Below, piece by piece: positions 36,503-45,500 of a DNA stretch of 64,000 bases. Within the stretch, counting starts at the first letter, position 1, and every line of letters begins with the position of its first letter. The stretch spans positions 112,381-176,380 of the forward strand of contig CALUFA010000001.1 in the NCBI GenBank assembly GCA_944319795.1, in the 5' to 3' direction. The notes beneath the pieces are model-generated. The model did no database searches. It was not told where the DNA came from and saw only the letters and a list, made by a program, of their open reading frames with translations. The stretch comes from an uncultured Prevotella sp. Its GTDB lineage: Bacteria > Bacteroidota > Bacteroidia > Bacteroidales > Bacteroidaceae. Both the position numbers and the translations under genes were made by a program.

Positions 36503-38941
36503 ATGGGTAAGAAAAAAAGCAAAGTTTCCGACAAGTCTTTTTTTGACGTAGTCGGCCTAAAGAATATTTTCCATAATGACATATTAAATTTCATATTGGG
36601 CTTGATTTTTGTGGTATTGTCCATTTATATGACAATCGCGTTTTTCTCGTATTTCTCAACCGGCCAATACGACCAAAGCCTCATACTTGACCATAGTCCG
36701 CAAGACATACTCAACAAGAATAGGGAATTTAAGAACAGTTGTGGCTCTTTAGGTGCGTTCGTATCATACTTTTTTATTTCAAGATGTTTCGGCTTGTCTT
36801 CTTTCATTATACCGATATTCATGGGTATGGCGGGCTTGAAGCTGGTGAAGGCGTATAAGATTAATATTCTGAAATGGTTCATTTATTTAATGATCGCCAT
36901 GATTTGGTTGTCTGTGGCTTTTGCAAAGATTCTCACGCCAATCATGGGTAGTCGGATATTTAATCCTGGCGGTGACCACGGGCTATTTTGCTGCCAATAT
37001 GTAGAAAACCTTATTGGCGTTTACGGACTGATGGCCATACTTTGTTTAACTGCGATCATATTCCTGACATATCTTAGCAAGGAAACTATAAATGTTGTAC
37101 GCCACATCCTCAACCCTGTTGATAAACTCACAAAGAACGTTAAGTTTGGAATTAGAATTTCTAATGACAAAAATGATAGCATAAAAGCACAACCGATAAA
37201 GACACTCGACGATCCTGAAGTTTTTGACAATCCTGAAACTCAAACCGTGATATTCGACGATGACGTTATAAAGACTAACGTTTCTACAAGCAGTGTTGAA
37301 AAGAAAGAAAATAACAAACCCGATGAAATCGTGGAAACAAGTCAAGACATGATTATTAATCAAGCAGCCAGCATAAAAAAAGCCGATTCGGAGGACGTGT
37401 CTGGGCATAAGGATCTGTCTACTCCGATAAATCCAAGAGAACCTTGGACTAAATATAGGTATCCGACTCTCGACTTGTTGAAAAAGTATGAGAACGACGG
37501 CAAGCCCTATATCGACATGAAGGAACAGAACGCAAACAAAAACAGAATTGTTGAAGTTCTTAATAGTTTTGGTGTACAGATAAAGACGATAATGGCTACC
37601 GTCGGCCCAACAATAACATTATATGAAATAACTCCGGATGAAGGCGTTAGGATTTCAAGGATAAGAAACCTTGAAGACGACATCGCCTTGAGTTTGGCGG
37701 CTTTAGGCATACGTATCATTGCTCCAATCCCAGGGAAAGGTACGATAGGTATAGAAGTGCCTAATAAGAAACAAAACATTGTATCCATGGAAAGCGTATT
37801 AAATTCAAAACGCTTCCAGGAAACGACAATGGACTTGCCTATTGCCGTAGGAAAGACTATTACAAACGAAATATTCATGGTTGACCTTGCAAAGTTGCCA
37901 CATTTGCTTGTTGCAGGAGCTACAGGACAAGGTAAATCAGTAGGACTTAATGCCATAATTACATCGTTGCTTTATAAGAAGCATCCAAATGAGTTGAAAC
38001 TCGTATTAATAGATCCTAAAAAGGTCGAATTCAGCGTATATGCGCCGATAGCGCAACACTTCATGGCTAAAGTGCCGGATGATAACGAAGAACCCATAAT
38101 AACAGATGTGTCGAAGGTTATACGCACGTTGAACAGTTTATGTAAATTGATGGATTCAAGATACGACATGCTTAAACTTGCCGGGGCACGAAACATTAAG
38201 GAGTATAATAAAAAATACATAAACCATCAACTCCGCCTCACGGACGGGCATGAGTATATGCCATACATTGTGGTGGTAATCGACGAATTTGGTGACCTGA
38301 TAATGACGGCAGGTAAGGAAATAGAGCTGCCGATAGCCAGAATCGCGCAATTAGCTCGTGCGGTCGGCATCCACATGGTAATAGCGACCCAACGTCCGAC
38401 GACATCAATCATCACAGGTAACATTAAAGCAAATTTCCCTGGGCGTATGGCATTCAGGGTCAGTGCGATGATTGATTCAAGAACGATTCTCGACCGTCCT
38501 GGAGCAAATCAGTTGATAGGCCGTGGCGACATGCTTTTCTTAAATGGCAACGAACCAGTCAGGGTGCAATGCGCATTCATCGATACTCCGGAAATAGAAA
38601 GAATCAACCAATATATCGCAAGTCAGCCAGGACCGCTCGAACCAATGGAATTGCCTGAGCCGGCTACTGACGGAGGCGATGACGGCGGTAAAAGTGGTTT
38701 TGAACTTCATAATATCGATCCATTGTTTGAGGAAGTGGCACGCGCAATCGTATTAAGCCAACAAGGTTCAACCAGTATGATACAGCGTAGGTTTTCAATA
38801 GGCTACAATAGGGCTGGGCGCCTTATGGATCAGATGGAAAAGGCTGGAATCGTAGGTGCGACACAAGGTGCTAAACCGCGTGAAGTGCTTATTCAGGATG
38901 AGACAAGTCTTGAGAATTTACTTGCACAATTGAAAAAATAA
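36503..38941 (+). CDS. ftsK: DNA translocase FtsK/SpoIIIE
   Basis: Septal DNA pump that clears chromosome dimers and termini at division. 812 aa. Four membrane segments (about 25-50, 82-112, 122-142, 168-190), then a linker of ~130 residues rich in Asp/Glu/Asn/Lys. The motor has Walker A GATGQGKS (472-479), VVVIDEFGDLIM (Walker B) and THxxxxRP-type ATQRPTTSIITGNIKANFPGR. The C-terminal gamma winged helix is present (IVLSQQGSTSMIQRRFSIGYNRAGRLMDQME). lolA-like follows after 18 nt. Confidence 0.96.
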   Translation: MGKKKSKVSDKSFFDVVGLKNIFHNDILNFILGLIFVVLSIYMTIAFFSYFSTGQYDQSLILDHSPQDILNKNREFKNSCGSLGAFVSYFFISRCFGLSSFIIPIFMGMAGLKLVKAYKINILKWFIYLMIAMIWLSVAFAKILTPIMGSRIFNPGGDHGLFCCQYVENLIGVYGLMAILCLTAIIFLTYLSKETINVVRHILNPVDKLTKNVKFGIRISNDKNDSIKAQPIKTLDDPEVFDNPETQTVIFDDDVIKTNVSTSSVEKKENNKPDEIVETSQDMIINQAASIKKADSEDVSGHKDLSTPINPREPWTKYRYPTLDLLKKYENDGKPYIDMKEQNANKNRIVEVLNSFGVQIKTIMATVGPTITLYEITPDEGVRISRIRNLEDDIALSLAALGIRIIAPIPGKGTIGIEVPNKKQNIVSMESVLNSKRFQETTMDLPIAVGKTITNEIFMVDLAKLPHLLVAGATGQGKSVGLNAIITSLLYKKHPNELKLVLIDPKKVEFSVYAPIAQHFMAKVPDDNEEPIITDVSKVIRTLNSLCKLMDSRYDMLKLAGARNIKEYNKKYINHQLRLTDGHEYMPYIVVVIDEFGDLIMTAGKEIELPIARIAQLARAVGIHMVIATQRPTTSIITGNIKANFPGRMAFRVSAMIDSRTILDRPGANQLIGRGDMLFLNGNEPVRVQCAFIDTPEIERINQYIASQPGPLEPMELPEPATDGGDDGGKSGFELHNIDPLFEEVARAIVLSQQGSTSMIQRRFSIGYNRAGRLMDQMEKAGIVGATQGAKPREVLIQDETSLENLLAQLKK

Positions 38942-38959
38942 TAAAACAAGGTAATCAAT

Positions 38960-39565
38960 ATGAAAAGGTTGTTATTCTTATTAACCGCATCTTTACTGTT
39001 GTGCGTCGGCGTTTATGGTCAAAATGCGTCGCAAGCGCGTAAGATTCTTGATAAGACAGCGTCAATAATAGGACGTAAGGGTGGTGCTGTGGCAAATTTC
39101 AGCATGAGTGGCAAGTATGGCAATTCGAGCGGTACAATCGCAATAAAAGGGAACAAGTTCAATGCCAAGATGGCGCAAGCTATTGTATGGTATGACGGAA
39201 AGACCCAGTGGACTTACATGAAGAAAAACCAAGAAGTGAACATAAGCACTCCAAACGAAGCCCAGCAGCAATCGATGAATCCGTATAAATTTATCAGTAT
39301 CTATAAAAACGGATTCAAACTCAGTATGAAGAATGTTTCCGGTGGTTGGCAAATCCATCTTTATGCCGCCAACCAAAAACGTACAATCAAGGAAATGTAT
39401 ATCACAATTGGTAAGAATTATTTGCCAAAGACGATAAAAATGAGGCAAAGCAACGGTTGGACTACGATTAAAGTATCCAACTTCAAGGCGAAAAATCTTT
39501 CAGATGCGACGTTCCGTTTTAATGCCAAAGATTATCCGCATGCAGAAATCGTAGACTTGAGATAA
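38960..39565 (+). CDS. LolA-like periplasmic lipoprotein carrier
   Basis: 201 aa. The signal peptide MKRLLFLLTASLLLCVGVYGQ is followed by a LolA-fold pattern: repeated beta strands (ANFSMSGKYGNSSGTIAIKGNKFNAKM), AIVWYDGKTQWTYMKKNQEVNI and a C-terminal VSNFKAKNLSDATFRFNAKDYP. In the family it ferries lipoproteins across the periplasm. It lies 18 nt behind ftsK; ftsK-lolA adjacency also occurs in proteobacteria, supporting the call. Confidence 0.85.
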   Translation: MKRLLFLLTASLLLCVGVYGQNASQARKILDKTASIIGRKGGAVANFSMSGKYGNSSGTIAIKGNKFNAKMAQAIVWYDGKTQWTYMKKNQEVNISTPNEAQQQSMNPYKFISIYKNGFKLSMKNVSGGWQIHLYAANQKRTIKEMYITIGKNYLPKTIKMRQSNGWTTIKVSNFKAKNLSDATFRFNAKDYPHAEIVDLR

Positions 39566-39646
39566 AATGGGCTTTATCTGCCAAATTCGATGGAACCGAC
39601 AGATTTTCTCTTGCATAGTATCTGATAAACAATTAAAAGCAAAACC

Positions 39647-41149
39647 ATGAACAAGTTACAATTGTTAAGACTTTTGCGCAAGCATGTTAAACTTGCGGAG
39701 AAACGTAGTTTGGCTTACGAACAGAACAAAGTGGCGAAAGTGTTGATAAACTACATTGGCGGCGCTTTCGTTTTTGCTTATCTCGTTTTCATAGCCATAA
39801 TAATGGCTTTGATTGCCAACGATTCAAGTTCATACACGCCCTACGAACTATTGTTCGGTATTGCGCCGTTCTTTCTTTTAGCTGACTTTCTTTTCAGGTT
39901 CATCGGCCAGCAGACGCCGGTCCAACTTATAAAGCCATATACGCTATTACCAATACCTAAGCATGCATGTGTCGAGATGTTCATTTATTCAAGCGTGGTA
40001 ACTCCGAACAACTTGGTATGGACGGCAATAACCGTGCCTTATGCGATAATGACCACTTTGTTTAGTGAAGGCGTAATGGCGTCATTGGGAATAATTGTAG
40101 CATTCCAGTTACTTGTTACAATAAACAGCCAATGGTATATGTTTGCAAGGACATTGATAAACCAAAGCCTTAAGTGGTGGGTGCTTCCTCTCGTATTTTA
40201 TGCATTGGTATTCTTGTCTTGGTATGTGAAAGACATTGATGCCATGTTCGATCTTTATTCGTCATTGGGGAGTGGTTTCGCTTTTTGGCATCCGCTCAAT
40301 TATATTGGATTGGCGCTTATCCTACTTGTTTTTATTGAAGTGAACAAACGCATGCAATACCATTTCACTTACATTGAAAATTCAGGGACGGAGAACACAA
40401 AGATGAAGAATGTGTCAGAATTGCGTGCTTTCGACCGTTACGGCGAGGTGGGTGAATACCTCAAACTTGAGACTAAAAGCCTTATGCGGAATAAGAACTT
40501 ACGCAAGGCGTTCATCTTCGCTACGGTATTCGTTGTCTTGCTTAGTCTTGTTATATCGTATACCGATTGGTATGATAGTGACTTCTACGCTGCTTTTTGG
40601 GTTGTTTACACTTACGTCCTGTATGGCTCGATTCAGTTGATAAAAATAATGAGCGCCGAGGGCAACTATATCGACGGGCTTATGATTCACAAGGAAAACA
40701 TAGTGCAGTTGTTAAAAGCCAAATATTATTTTTATTCTGCCACGTTGTTGCTTCCGTTTTTCCTAATGCTTCCAACTGTTTTTACAGGCAAATATTCTCT
40801 GCTTGCGTTGGTGTCGATGATGTGTTTTACGGCAGGGCCTATTTATTGCCTACTAATGCAAATGGCCGTCTACAACAGGCAGACGACACCGCTTAATACA
40901 AAATTCATAAGCAAGGGCAACGTTGAGAATAACTATTTCCAAGTGGCGGCCGAGCTTATAGCAATGTTTTGCCCCGTCGCAATCATATCAATACTAAAAG
41001 GTTTATTTAGTGAATATGTGACATACGCCGTGCTGCTGTTTGTCGGTCTTGTTTTCATCATTACGCATAAATGGTGGATAAGTAACATTTATAAACGATT
41101 CATGGTGCGTCGTTACAAAAACATGGAGAGTTTCAGGGCTACGAGATGA
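39647..41149 (+). CDS. DUF5687-family polytopic membrane protein
   Basis: 500 aa with about ten hydrophobic segments, the first at ~33-56 (INYIGGAFVFAYLVFIAIIMALIA). The N-terminus (LLRLLRKHVKLAEKRS) and overall pattern match DUF5687, which resembles ABC-exporter permeases. I see no ATPase gene beside it; the neighbours are lolA-like and outer-membrane barrel genes. Function unknown. Confidence 0.8.
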   Translation: MNKLQLLRLLRKHVKLAEKRSLAYEQNKVAKVLINYIGGAFVFAYLVFIAIIMALIANDSSSYTPYELLFGIAPFFLLADFLFRFIGQQTPVQLIKPYTLLPIPKHACVEMFIYSSVVTPNNLVWTAITVPYAIMTTLFSEGVMASLGIIVAFQLLVTINSQWYMFARTLINQSLKWWVLPLVFYALVFLSWYVKDIDAMFDLYSSLGSGFAFWHPLNYIGLALILLVFIEVNKRMQYHFTYIENSGTENTKMKNVSELRAFDRYGEVGEYLKLETKSLMRNKNLRKAFIFATVFVVLLSLVISYTDWYDSDFYAAFWVVYTYVLYGSIQLIKIMSAEGNYIDGLMIHKENIVQLLKAKYYFYSATLLLPFFLMLPTVFTGKYSLLALVSMMCFTAGPIYCLLMQMAVYNRQTTPLNTKFISKGNVENNYFQVAAELIAMFCPVAIISILKGLFSEYVTYAVLLFVGLVFIITHKWWISNIYKRFMVRRYKNMESFRATR

Positions 41150-41225
41150 TTGATGCGGTAAGTGTAATCATAAAGTTTAATATTAAAAACCGTCGGTCAA
41201 AATGTTACTTAGCCCGTTAATATGG

Positions 41226-41255
41226 TTGGATTAAATAAAAAAAGCATTATCTTTG
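41226..41255 (+). promoter_or_regulatory. Promoter of the tandem barrel-protein pair
   Basis: TTG (41226-41228), 19 nt, TATCTTTG (41248-41255): an ideal match. Leader about 115 nt with no clear structure. Confidence 0.82.
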
Positions 41256-41375
41256 CACATGCATTTAACGGCTGTCAACCGGTTGATGGTAAATTTTGTT
41301 CTTATCGGTTGGTTTGCCTGGTGTGGAACTGAAAGTATTATCACAAAAACTTCAAGTTGAAGAAATTACAGATTT

Positions 41376-42083
41376 ATGAGAAAACTTTTTTTAGCATTGG
41401 CCTTTGCGTCGTTAATGTGTCTTACGGCCCGGGCACAAGAAAAACATCCTGAACTTCCGGCCAAATATGCCGTAGCGACAAACTCTTTTTGGAGCAATTG
41501 GTATGTACAAGTAGGACTTGACATGTCGTTGCAGAATCCTTACAAATACGATTTCTCGAAAGTATTCCCTAATGGCAAGACGTTTGGCGTAAATGCGGCC
41601 GTCGGCAAATGGTTCACACCCGGTTTCGGGCTTCGCGCCAAGATAAATTGGGAGAACGGTATTAAACTTTTTGAAAACGGCCATGCTTCATGGCTCGCGC
41701 CGTTTCATCAGAACGGAGTCAACATGGACAAAGGCGGATATTTGGCGTTTGTAGGTGACATCCAATTCGACATCCATAATATTTTCTTTGGTTATGAGGA
41801 AGAACGCCTTTGGAATTTCCAAGTATTCCCACGCGCAGGAGGTGTGTATAACTTCGGTGTGTCGAAAGGCTCCCCGTTGTTGGGCTTAGGCGTAGGCAGT
41901 ACGTTCCGCATAGACAGCCGTTTCAGCATTTATGCCGACGTTGCCTACAACGTGGTTTCAAGCGGTCATGTCGGAGTTGTCGAAGATACGGGGCAGTCGG
42001 GCTCTAACGGATATTTCGACATTAATATCGGCCTTCAAATAAACCTTGGCAAGAATACGTTTAAAAGGGTTGACATCAGATAA
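41376..42083 (+). CDS. Outer-membrane beta-barrel protein, first of a tandem pair
   Basis: 235 aa. Signal peptide MRKLFLALAFASLMCLTARAQ; then TNSFWSNWYVQVGLDMSLQNPY and alternating strands ending in FDINIGLQINLG. This resembles the N-terminal barrel of Bacteroidales OmpA-like porins but has no OmpA_C domain. The next gene is a clear paralogue with matching strands (KTFG...AAGKWF / WENG...LFENGH). Probably a small eight-stranded barrel; role unknown. Confidence 0.82.
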   Translation: MRKLFLALAFASLMCLTARAQEKHPELPAKYAVATNSFWSNWYVQVGLDMSLQNPYKYDFSKVFPNGKTFGVNAAVGKWFTPGFGLRAKINWENGIKLFENGHASWLAPFHQNGVNMDKGGYLAFVGDIQFDIHNIFFGYEEERLWNFQVFPRAGGVYNFGVSKGSPLLGLGVGSTFRIDSRFSIYADVAYNVVSSGHVGVVEDTGQSGSNGYFDINIGLQINLGKNTFKRVDIR

Positions 42084-42129
42084 TTGGAAATAAGAGAAGG
42101 AGTTATCATTTAATATTGATCATACAGAT

Positions 42130-42849
42130 ATGAAAAAGATATTCTTAACATCGCTTTTGACGATCTTTGTTTTTTGTGCGTCCAACGCCCAGGAAGCTGA
42201 CGGAAAAGCCGTAAACGACCCCGTGGTTACCAATTCGTTTTGGAGTAATTGGTATCTCCAGGCCGGACTTGACATGACGCTGCTCAACCCTTACGGCCAT
42301 GACTTTTCACAAGTATTTCCCAAGGGTAAGACTTTCGGTTTTGCTTTTGCCGCCGGCAAATGGTTCTCGCCTGAAATAAGCCTTCGTGGAAGACTGAAAT
42401 GGGAGAACGGTTTCCCCTTGTTCGAGAATGGTCATTTGGAATGGTTGGCTCCAGCAGGCGCCAACGGCAAGAACATGGACGATGGAGGATTCGTTGCGGC
42501 CTACGTTGACGTGTTGCTCAACTTGCACAACGTTATCCTCGGTTACGACGATTCACGCAAATGGAACATGCTCGTTTTCCCTCGTGCCGGATTCATCAGC
42601 AATCTCTCCCTTAAGTCGAGTTCGCCGATGGTGGGTGTCGGCATAGGCAGCACATATAGGCTTAACGAACGTCTTAGCTTGTATGCCGACGTTGCTTACC
42701 AGGTTATGACAAGCGAGTTCTTCGGCGATGTGGCCGGCACTGGCATGACCGTTGCTGCAGGCAGCAACGGATATTTTGACTTCCATATAGGCGTGCAATG
42801 GGATTTGGGCAAGAGTAAAGGCAAGTTTAAGAGATTGTCTTCCTATTAA
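42130..42849 (+). CDS. Outer-membrane beta-barrel protein, second of a tandem pair
   Basis: 239 aa. Signal peptide MKKIFLTSLLTIFVFCASNAQ; TNSFWSNWYLQAGLDMTLLNPY, KGKTFGFAFAAGKWFSP and YADVAYQVMTS align with the upstream paralogue. Ends in FDFHIGVQWDLGKSKGKFKR. No OmpA_C domain. The two genes are 46 nt apart and share the promoter at 41226. Confidence 0.82.
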   Translation: MKKIFLTSLLTIFVFCASNAQEADGKAVNDPVVTNSFWSNWYLQAGLDMTLLNPYGHDFSQVFPKGKTFGFAFAAGKWFSPEISLRGRLKWENGFPLFENGHLEWLAPAGANGKNMDDGGFVAAYVDVLLNLHNVILGYDDSRKWNMLVFPRAGFISNLSLKSSSPMVGVGIGSTYRLNERLSLYADVAYQVMTSEFFGDVAGTGMTVAAGSNGYFDFHIGVQWDLGKSKGKFKRLSSY

Positions 42850-42908
42850 CGGCCGGTGGCTGTTTACGGCGACACGATGATAAATTACTTAATTTAAAGA
42901 TTTCAATA

Positions 42909-43322
42909 ATGTCGATATTACATACGATAGAGCAAAGGGCGGTGTTGGACTGGGAGCATGCCGTATCCGGTAAAATCGAAAGGAATAAGCAAAAAGAAGG
43001 ATTCCCTAAGGCCGAAGGGTTCGGCGTGACCGACGCAGAAGTAAGTGATTACATATATGACAAGCAGCGTATTCTTGATCGTGGCGAGGAAAGGCGCAAG
43101 AACCTTATTGTCCCAGGGATACTTCTTGTCATGCCGATCATCGTTTTGTCTGCGTTCGGCAACGGTGTCAGCCTATTGCTTGCCGGCGTGGCTGCCGGCA
43201 TCGTCTTAATGGTCGCTTATTTCATAATAATGCGTGCGATCGACGACGGTATGCTGAAGAAGATGGCTGACGAGAGGATTGAAAAATACATAAGGGCGGT
43301 AATGGATTTTGAGGAAAAATAA
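42909..43322 (+). CDS. Small membrane protein of unknown family
   Basis: 137 aa, not recognised. Residues 1-60 are polar and helical (LDWEHAVSGKIERNKQKEGF, VSDYIYDKQRILDRGEERRK). Two adjacent membrane segments follow (about 66-82 and 86-108), then a charged helix (KKMADERIEKYIRAVMDFEEK). It lies 59 nt after the second barrel gene and is probably in that transcript. Confidence 0.65.
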   Translation: MSILHTIEQRAVLDWEHAVSGKIERNKQKEGFPKAEGFGVTDAEVSDYIYDKQRILDRGEERRKNLIVPGILLVMPIIVLSAFGNGVSLLLAGVAAGIVLMVAYFIIMRAIDDGMLKKMADERIEKYIRAVMDFEEK

Positions 43323-43421
43323 TCGTTTTGAACATTTTTAGATGGATGAACGTGAATTGTTTTTGTGGGAAATAGAATGACTCGCCGTATGAGAAATGCG
43401 CATGATCCTTTCCTTTTACCT

Positions 43422-44750
43422 CTAACCGTTCCCGACGTCTTTCAACAGTATTCCGTGTTGGCTGTCAAGATATGCCGAGCGTGCCTTTATTATACTACGC
43501 CAATTGGCCGAATCAAGCATGTGCATGTCAAGCTCCAACGCCCATTTCCCCTGTGATTCCAAACGGTCGACCAACGTCCCGACGCTTAGGCGCGAATTAG
43601 GTTCCGCCGGCAGGAAGAAACTTTCCTCGCCCTTCTCGTCGCTTGTCACTTCAATGAGCACATGTACATTCGTCATTTCATACAACAAGTCGTTCACGAT
43701 GCGGACAGGGATGCCCGTTTCCAGTTTCAATGCTAAGGCCGTATAAGGCTTGCCGCCGTCTTCGAAGCGCCGGCATATCTTGCTCGCAAGGATGACGCTC
43801 AACATCAAGCGGTAACGGTGGCTGATGTCCTCGGTCTGCGCACGGAAAGCGAAATCCTCAAGGTTTTGGTTCGTATAGCACAATTCGGCGCAGAACAGGC
43901 ATATCGTCCAAGATATCTGCACCCAAAGCATGAAGAGCGGCAGGGCGGCGAACGAACCGTAAATGGCGTTGTAACTGCTGACCCATATCTGCGAATGGAT
44001 ATAGAAGAGCTGTAGCCCCTGCATGGCCACACCGGCGAGTATGCCTGGCACGATGACGCACGAGAACTTAACTTTCGTGTTCGGCATGAACAGGTAAAGG
44101 GCGATGAACACGGCAGACATGAAAATGTATGGCAGTAAAGCTATGAAAAACCGCATTACCGGAGCGAGCAATATATAGCCTTCAACATCGTCGGATATTG
44201 CCGCGACGAAAATTGATATGCCTGATGTTACGACGATTATTATCGGCATGAGCAGGAACATGGCCATGTAGTCCGTAATGGTGCGGAATATGCTGCGTGG
44301 CTTTTTCACCTGCCAAATGTAGTTGAACGTCTGCTCTATGTTGTTGATAAGCATTATCACCGTCCACAACATGAATATCAGGCCCACGCCCAAGAACACG
44401 CCGCTCTTGGTGTGAACCAAATACGAATTGACGAATCCGATGATTATTTCGGCGGCTTGCGGCTGACTTGCCAACGCTTCGCGGAACCAGTCTTCGATAT
44501 ATTTGTTGTAACCGAAACCGCGCGCAATGGCAAATACGACCGCCATTATAGGCACTATGGCGAGCAGCGTAGAGTAGGTGAGGGCCGACGCCGAGTTCAC
44601 CATGCGCTTCGTCGTTGCGCGCTCTACGGCGAGCAGCACCTTCTTGATTATCCCGTAAATAAAGAACAGCCACGGCGAAACATCCTGGCGCTTAACATGC
44701 CAGATGCCTACTTTTAGGAAGTCAATAATCCGCATTACCTGTTTTTTCAT
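43422..44750 (-). CDS. YihY/BrkB-family inner-membrane protein
   Basis: 442 aa with six membrane segments and the family signature SASALTYSTLLAIVPIMAVVFAI. Further hallmarks are MLINNIEQTFNYIWQV, YLFMPNTKVKFSCVIVPGILAG and GSFAALPLFMLWVQISW. The ~150-residue cytoplasmic tail after the last helix (FRAQTEDISHRYRLMLSVIL) resembles a winged helix, common in Bacteroidota versions. Members were once annotated as RNase BN, which is now considered wrong. A TTG eight codons upstream (44774) is possible; the ATG at 44750 is preferred. Confidence 0.88.
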   Translation of the reverse strand: MKKQVMRIIDFLKVGIWHVKRQDVSPWLFFIYGIIKKVLLAVERATTKRMVNSASALTYSTLLAIVPIMAVVFAIARGFGYNKYIEDWFREALASQPQAAEIIIGFVNSYLVHTKSGVFLGVGLIFMLWTVIMLINNIEQTFNYIWQVKKPRSIFRTITDYMAMFLLMPIIIVVTSGISIFVAAISDDVEGYILLAPVMRFFIALLPYIFMSAVFIALYLFMPNTKVKFSCVIVPGILAGVAMQGLQLFYIHSQIWVSSYNAIYGSFAALPLFMLWVQISWTICLFCAELCYTNQNLEDFAFRAQTEDISHRYRLMLSVILASKICRRFEDGGKPYTALALKLETGIPVRIVNDLLYEMTNVHVLIEVTSDEKGEESFFLPAEPNSRLSVGTLVDRLESQGKWALELDMHMLDSANWRSIIKARSAYLDSQHGILLKDVGNG

Positions 44751-44804
44751 GGATTTGTCTTTTAGTTGTGACAAACTGGGATTTTCCTGTTTGCGGGGTT
44801 ACAA

Positions 44805-45199
44805 AAAGAAAGCAGTGTCCCTATAAGCCGGGTTCTGTATCCTTTACGCCTCAAGAATGAAACCGTAGAGGTGCCTGCCATTTATCTACGCCGTGAATCG
44901 CTCCACGGCTCAAGCGTTCTACCCTCCATCGTTATTGAATCGGGCGGACAACCCTCGGACGATGGTTTACATGAACTTGCAGCCCCCAGAAGGCACGGCC
45001 TGACAGTCGCCTGACAGCCGGTAGTCTCTTACACCACCTTCTCACCCTTACCCATAGCCGTAGCCGGGGCGGTTGTTTTCTTCTGCCTTATCCTGCCGTC
45101 GCCGACAGCTTCCACTTTCAGAAGTGGGGCGTCCTATGCTGCCCGGACTTTCCTCTTTCACCGGTTTCGGTGTCAGCGGCAAGCCGGAACACTGCATTC
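44805..45199 (-). ncRNA. rnpB: RNase P RNA (bacterial type A)
   Basis: The catalytic RNA of RNase P, ~395 nt, read on the minus strand. The 5' conserved GAGGAAAGTCCGGGC and the 3' ACAGAACCCGGCTTAT, which together form P4, are both present. GCAGTGT near the 5' end pairs with ACACTGC at the 3' end as P1. The internal GGGTAAGGGTGAGAAGG fits the CR-II/III region. A T-rich tract follows the 3' end. An ideal promoter sits just upstream, so the ends are known to within about five bases. Confidence 0.95.
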
Positions 45200-45205
45200 G
45201 TACTG

Positions 45206-45237
45206 CAAAGATAATGCAATTTGGATGAAAAACAAAA
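45206..45237 (-). promoter_or_regulatory. Promoter of rnpB
   Basis: TTTTG (45233-45237), 19 nt, TATCTTTG (45206-45213), read on the minus strand. It is the clearest consensus promoter in the window. Confidence 0.88.
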
Positions 45238-45404
45238 TAAAAAACACGGAAACGGACTTTTGTAAACGGATTAGTTGTACAGGGGTTGTTTGAAGTCGAA
45301 CCAGGCTCATGAATCCGATAATATTTTCATGATTTTGAAACGCATAATCAGACCAGAGTCTAATGACCGATTTGGGTTAAATCGAAAGAATCGGCCTGCA
45401 TTAT

Positions 45405-45486
45405 GAAAGGTGGCCTTTTAGGATGCAAAAGGTAACCTTTTACGCGCTAAAAGGCGGCCTTTTGTAACGTGAAAGGCCGCCTTTTG
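45405..45486. repeat. Four-unit 22-nt palindromic array (copy 4, best preserved)
   Basis: The GG of each core lies at 45409, 45431, 45453 and 45475, a period of exactly 22 nt. Cores AAAAGGTAACCTTTT, AAAAGGCGGCCTTTT and AAAGGCCGCCTTT are perfect palindromes around one base; the first has one wobble mismatch. Seven-nt linkers vary freely (ACGCGCT, GTAACGTG). The array is 15 nt past the end of the EFR1-type gene, between it and rnpB. Confidence 0.93.
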
Positions 45487-45500
45487 GAAATCGTTTGGTT

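Noticed and set aside
43422-44750. Ribonuclease BN
   Set aside because: YihY/BrkB proteins carried this name historically, but RNase BN is a different (RNase Z) protein; this is a polytopic membrane protein.
45405-45486. CRISPR array
   Set aside because: The period is only 22 nt, the repeated part is itself palindromic, linkers are 7 nt, arrays have about four units at six places, and there are no cas genes.
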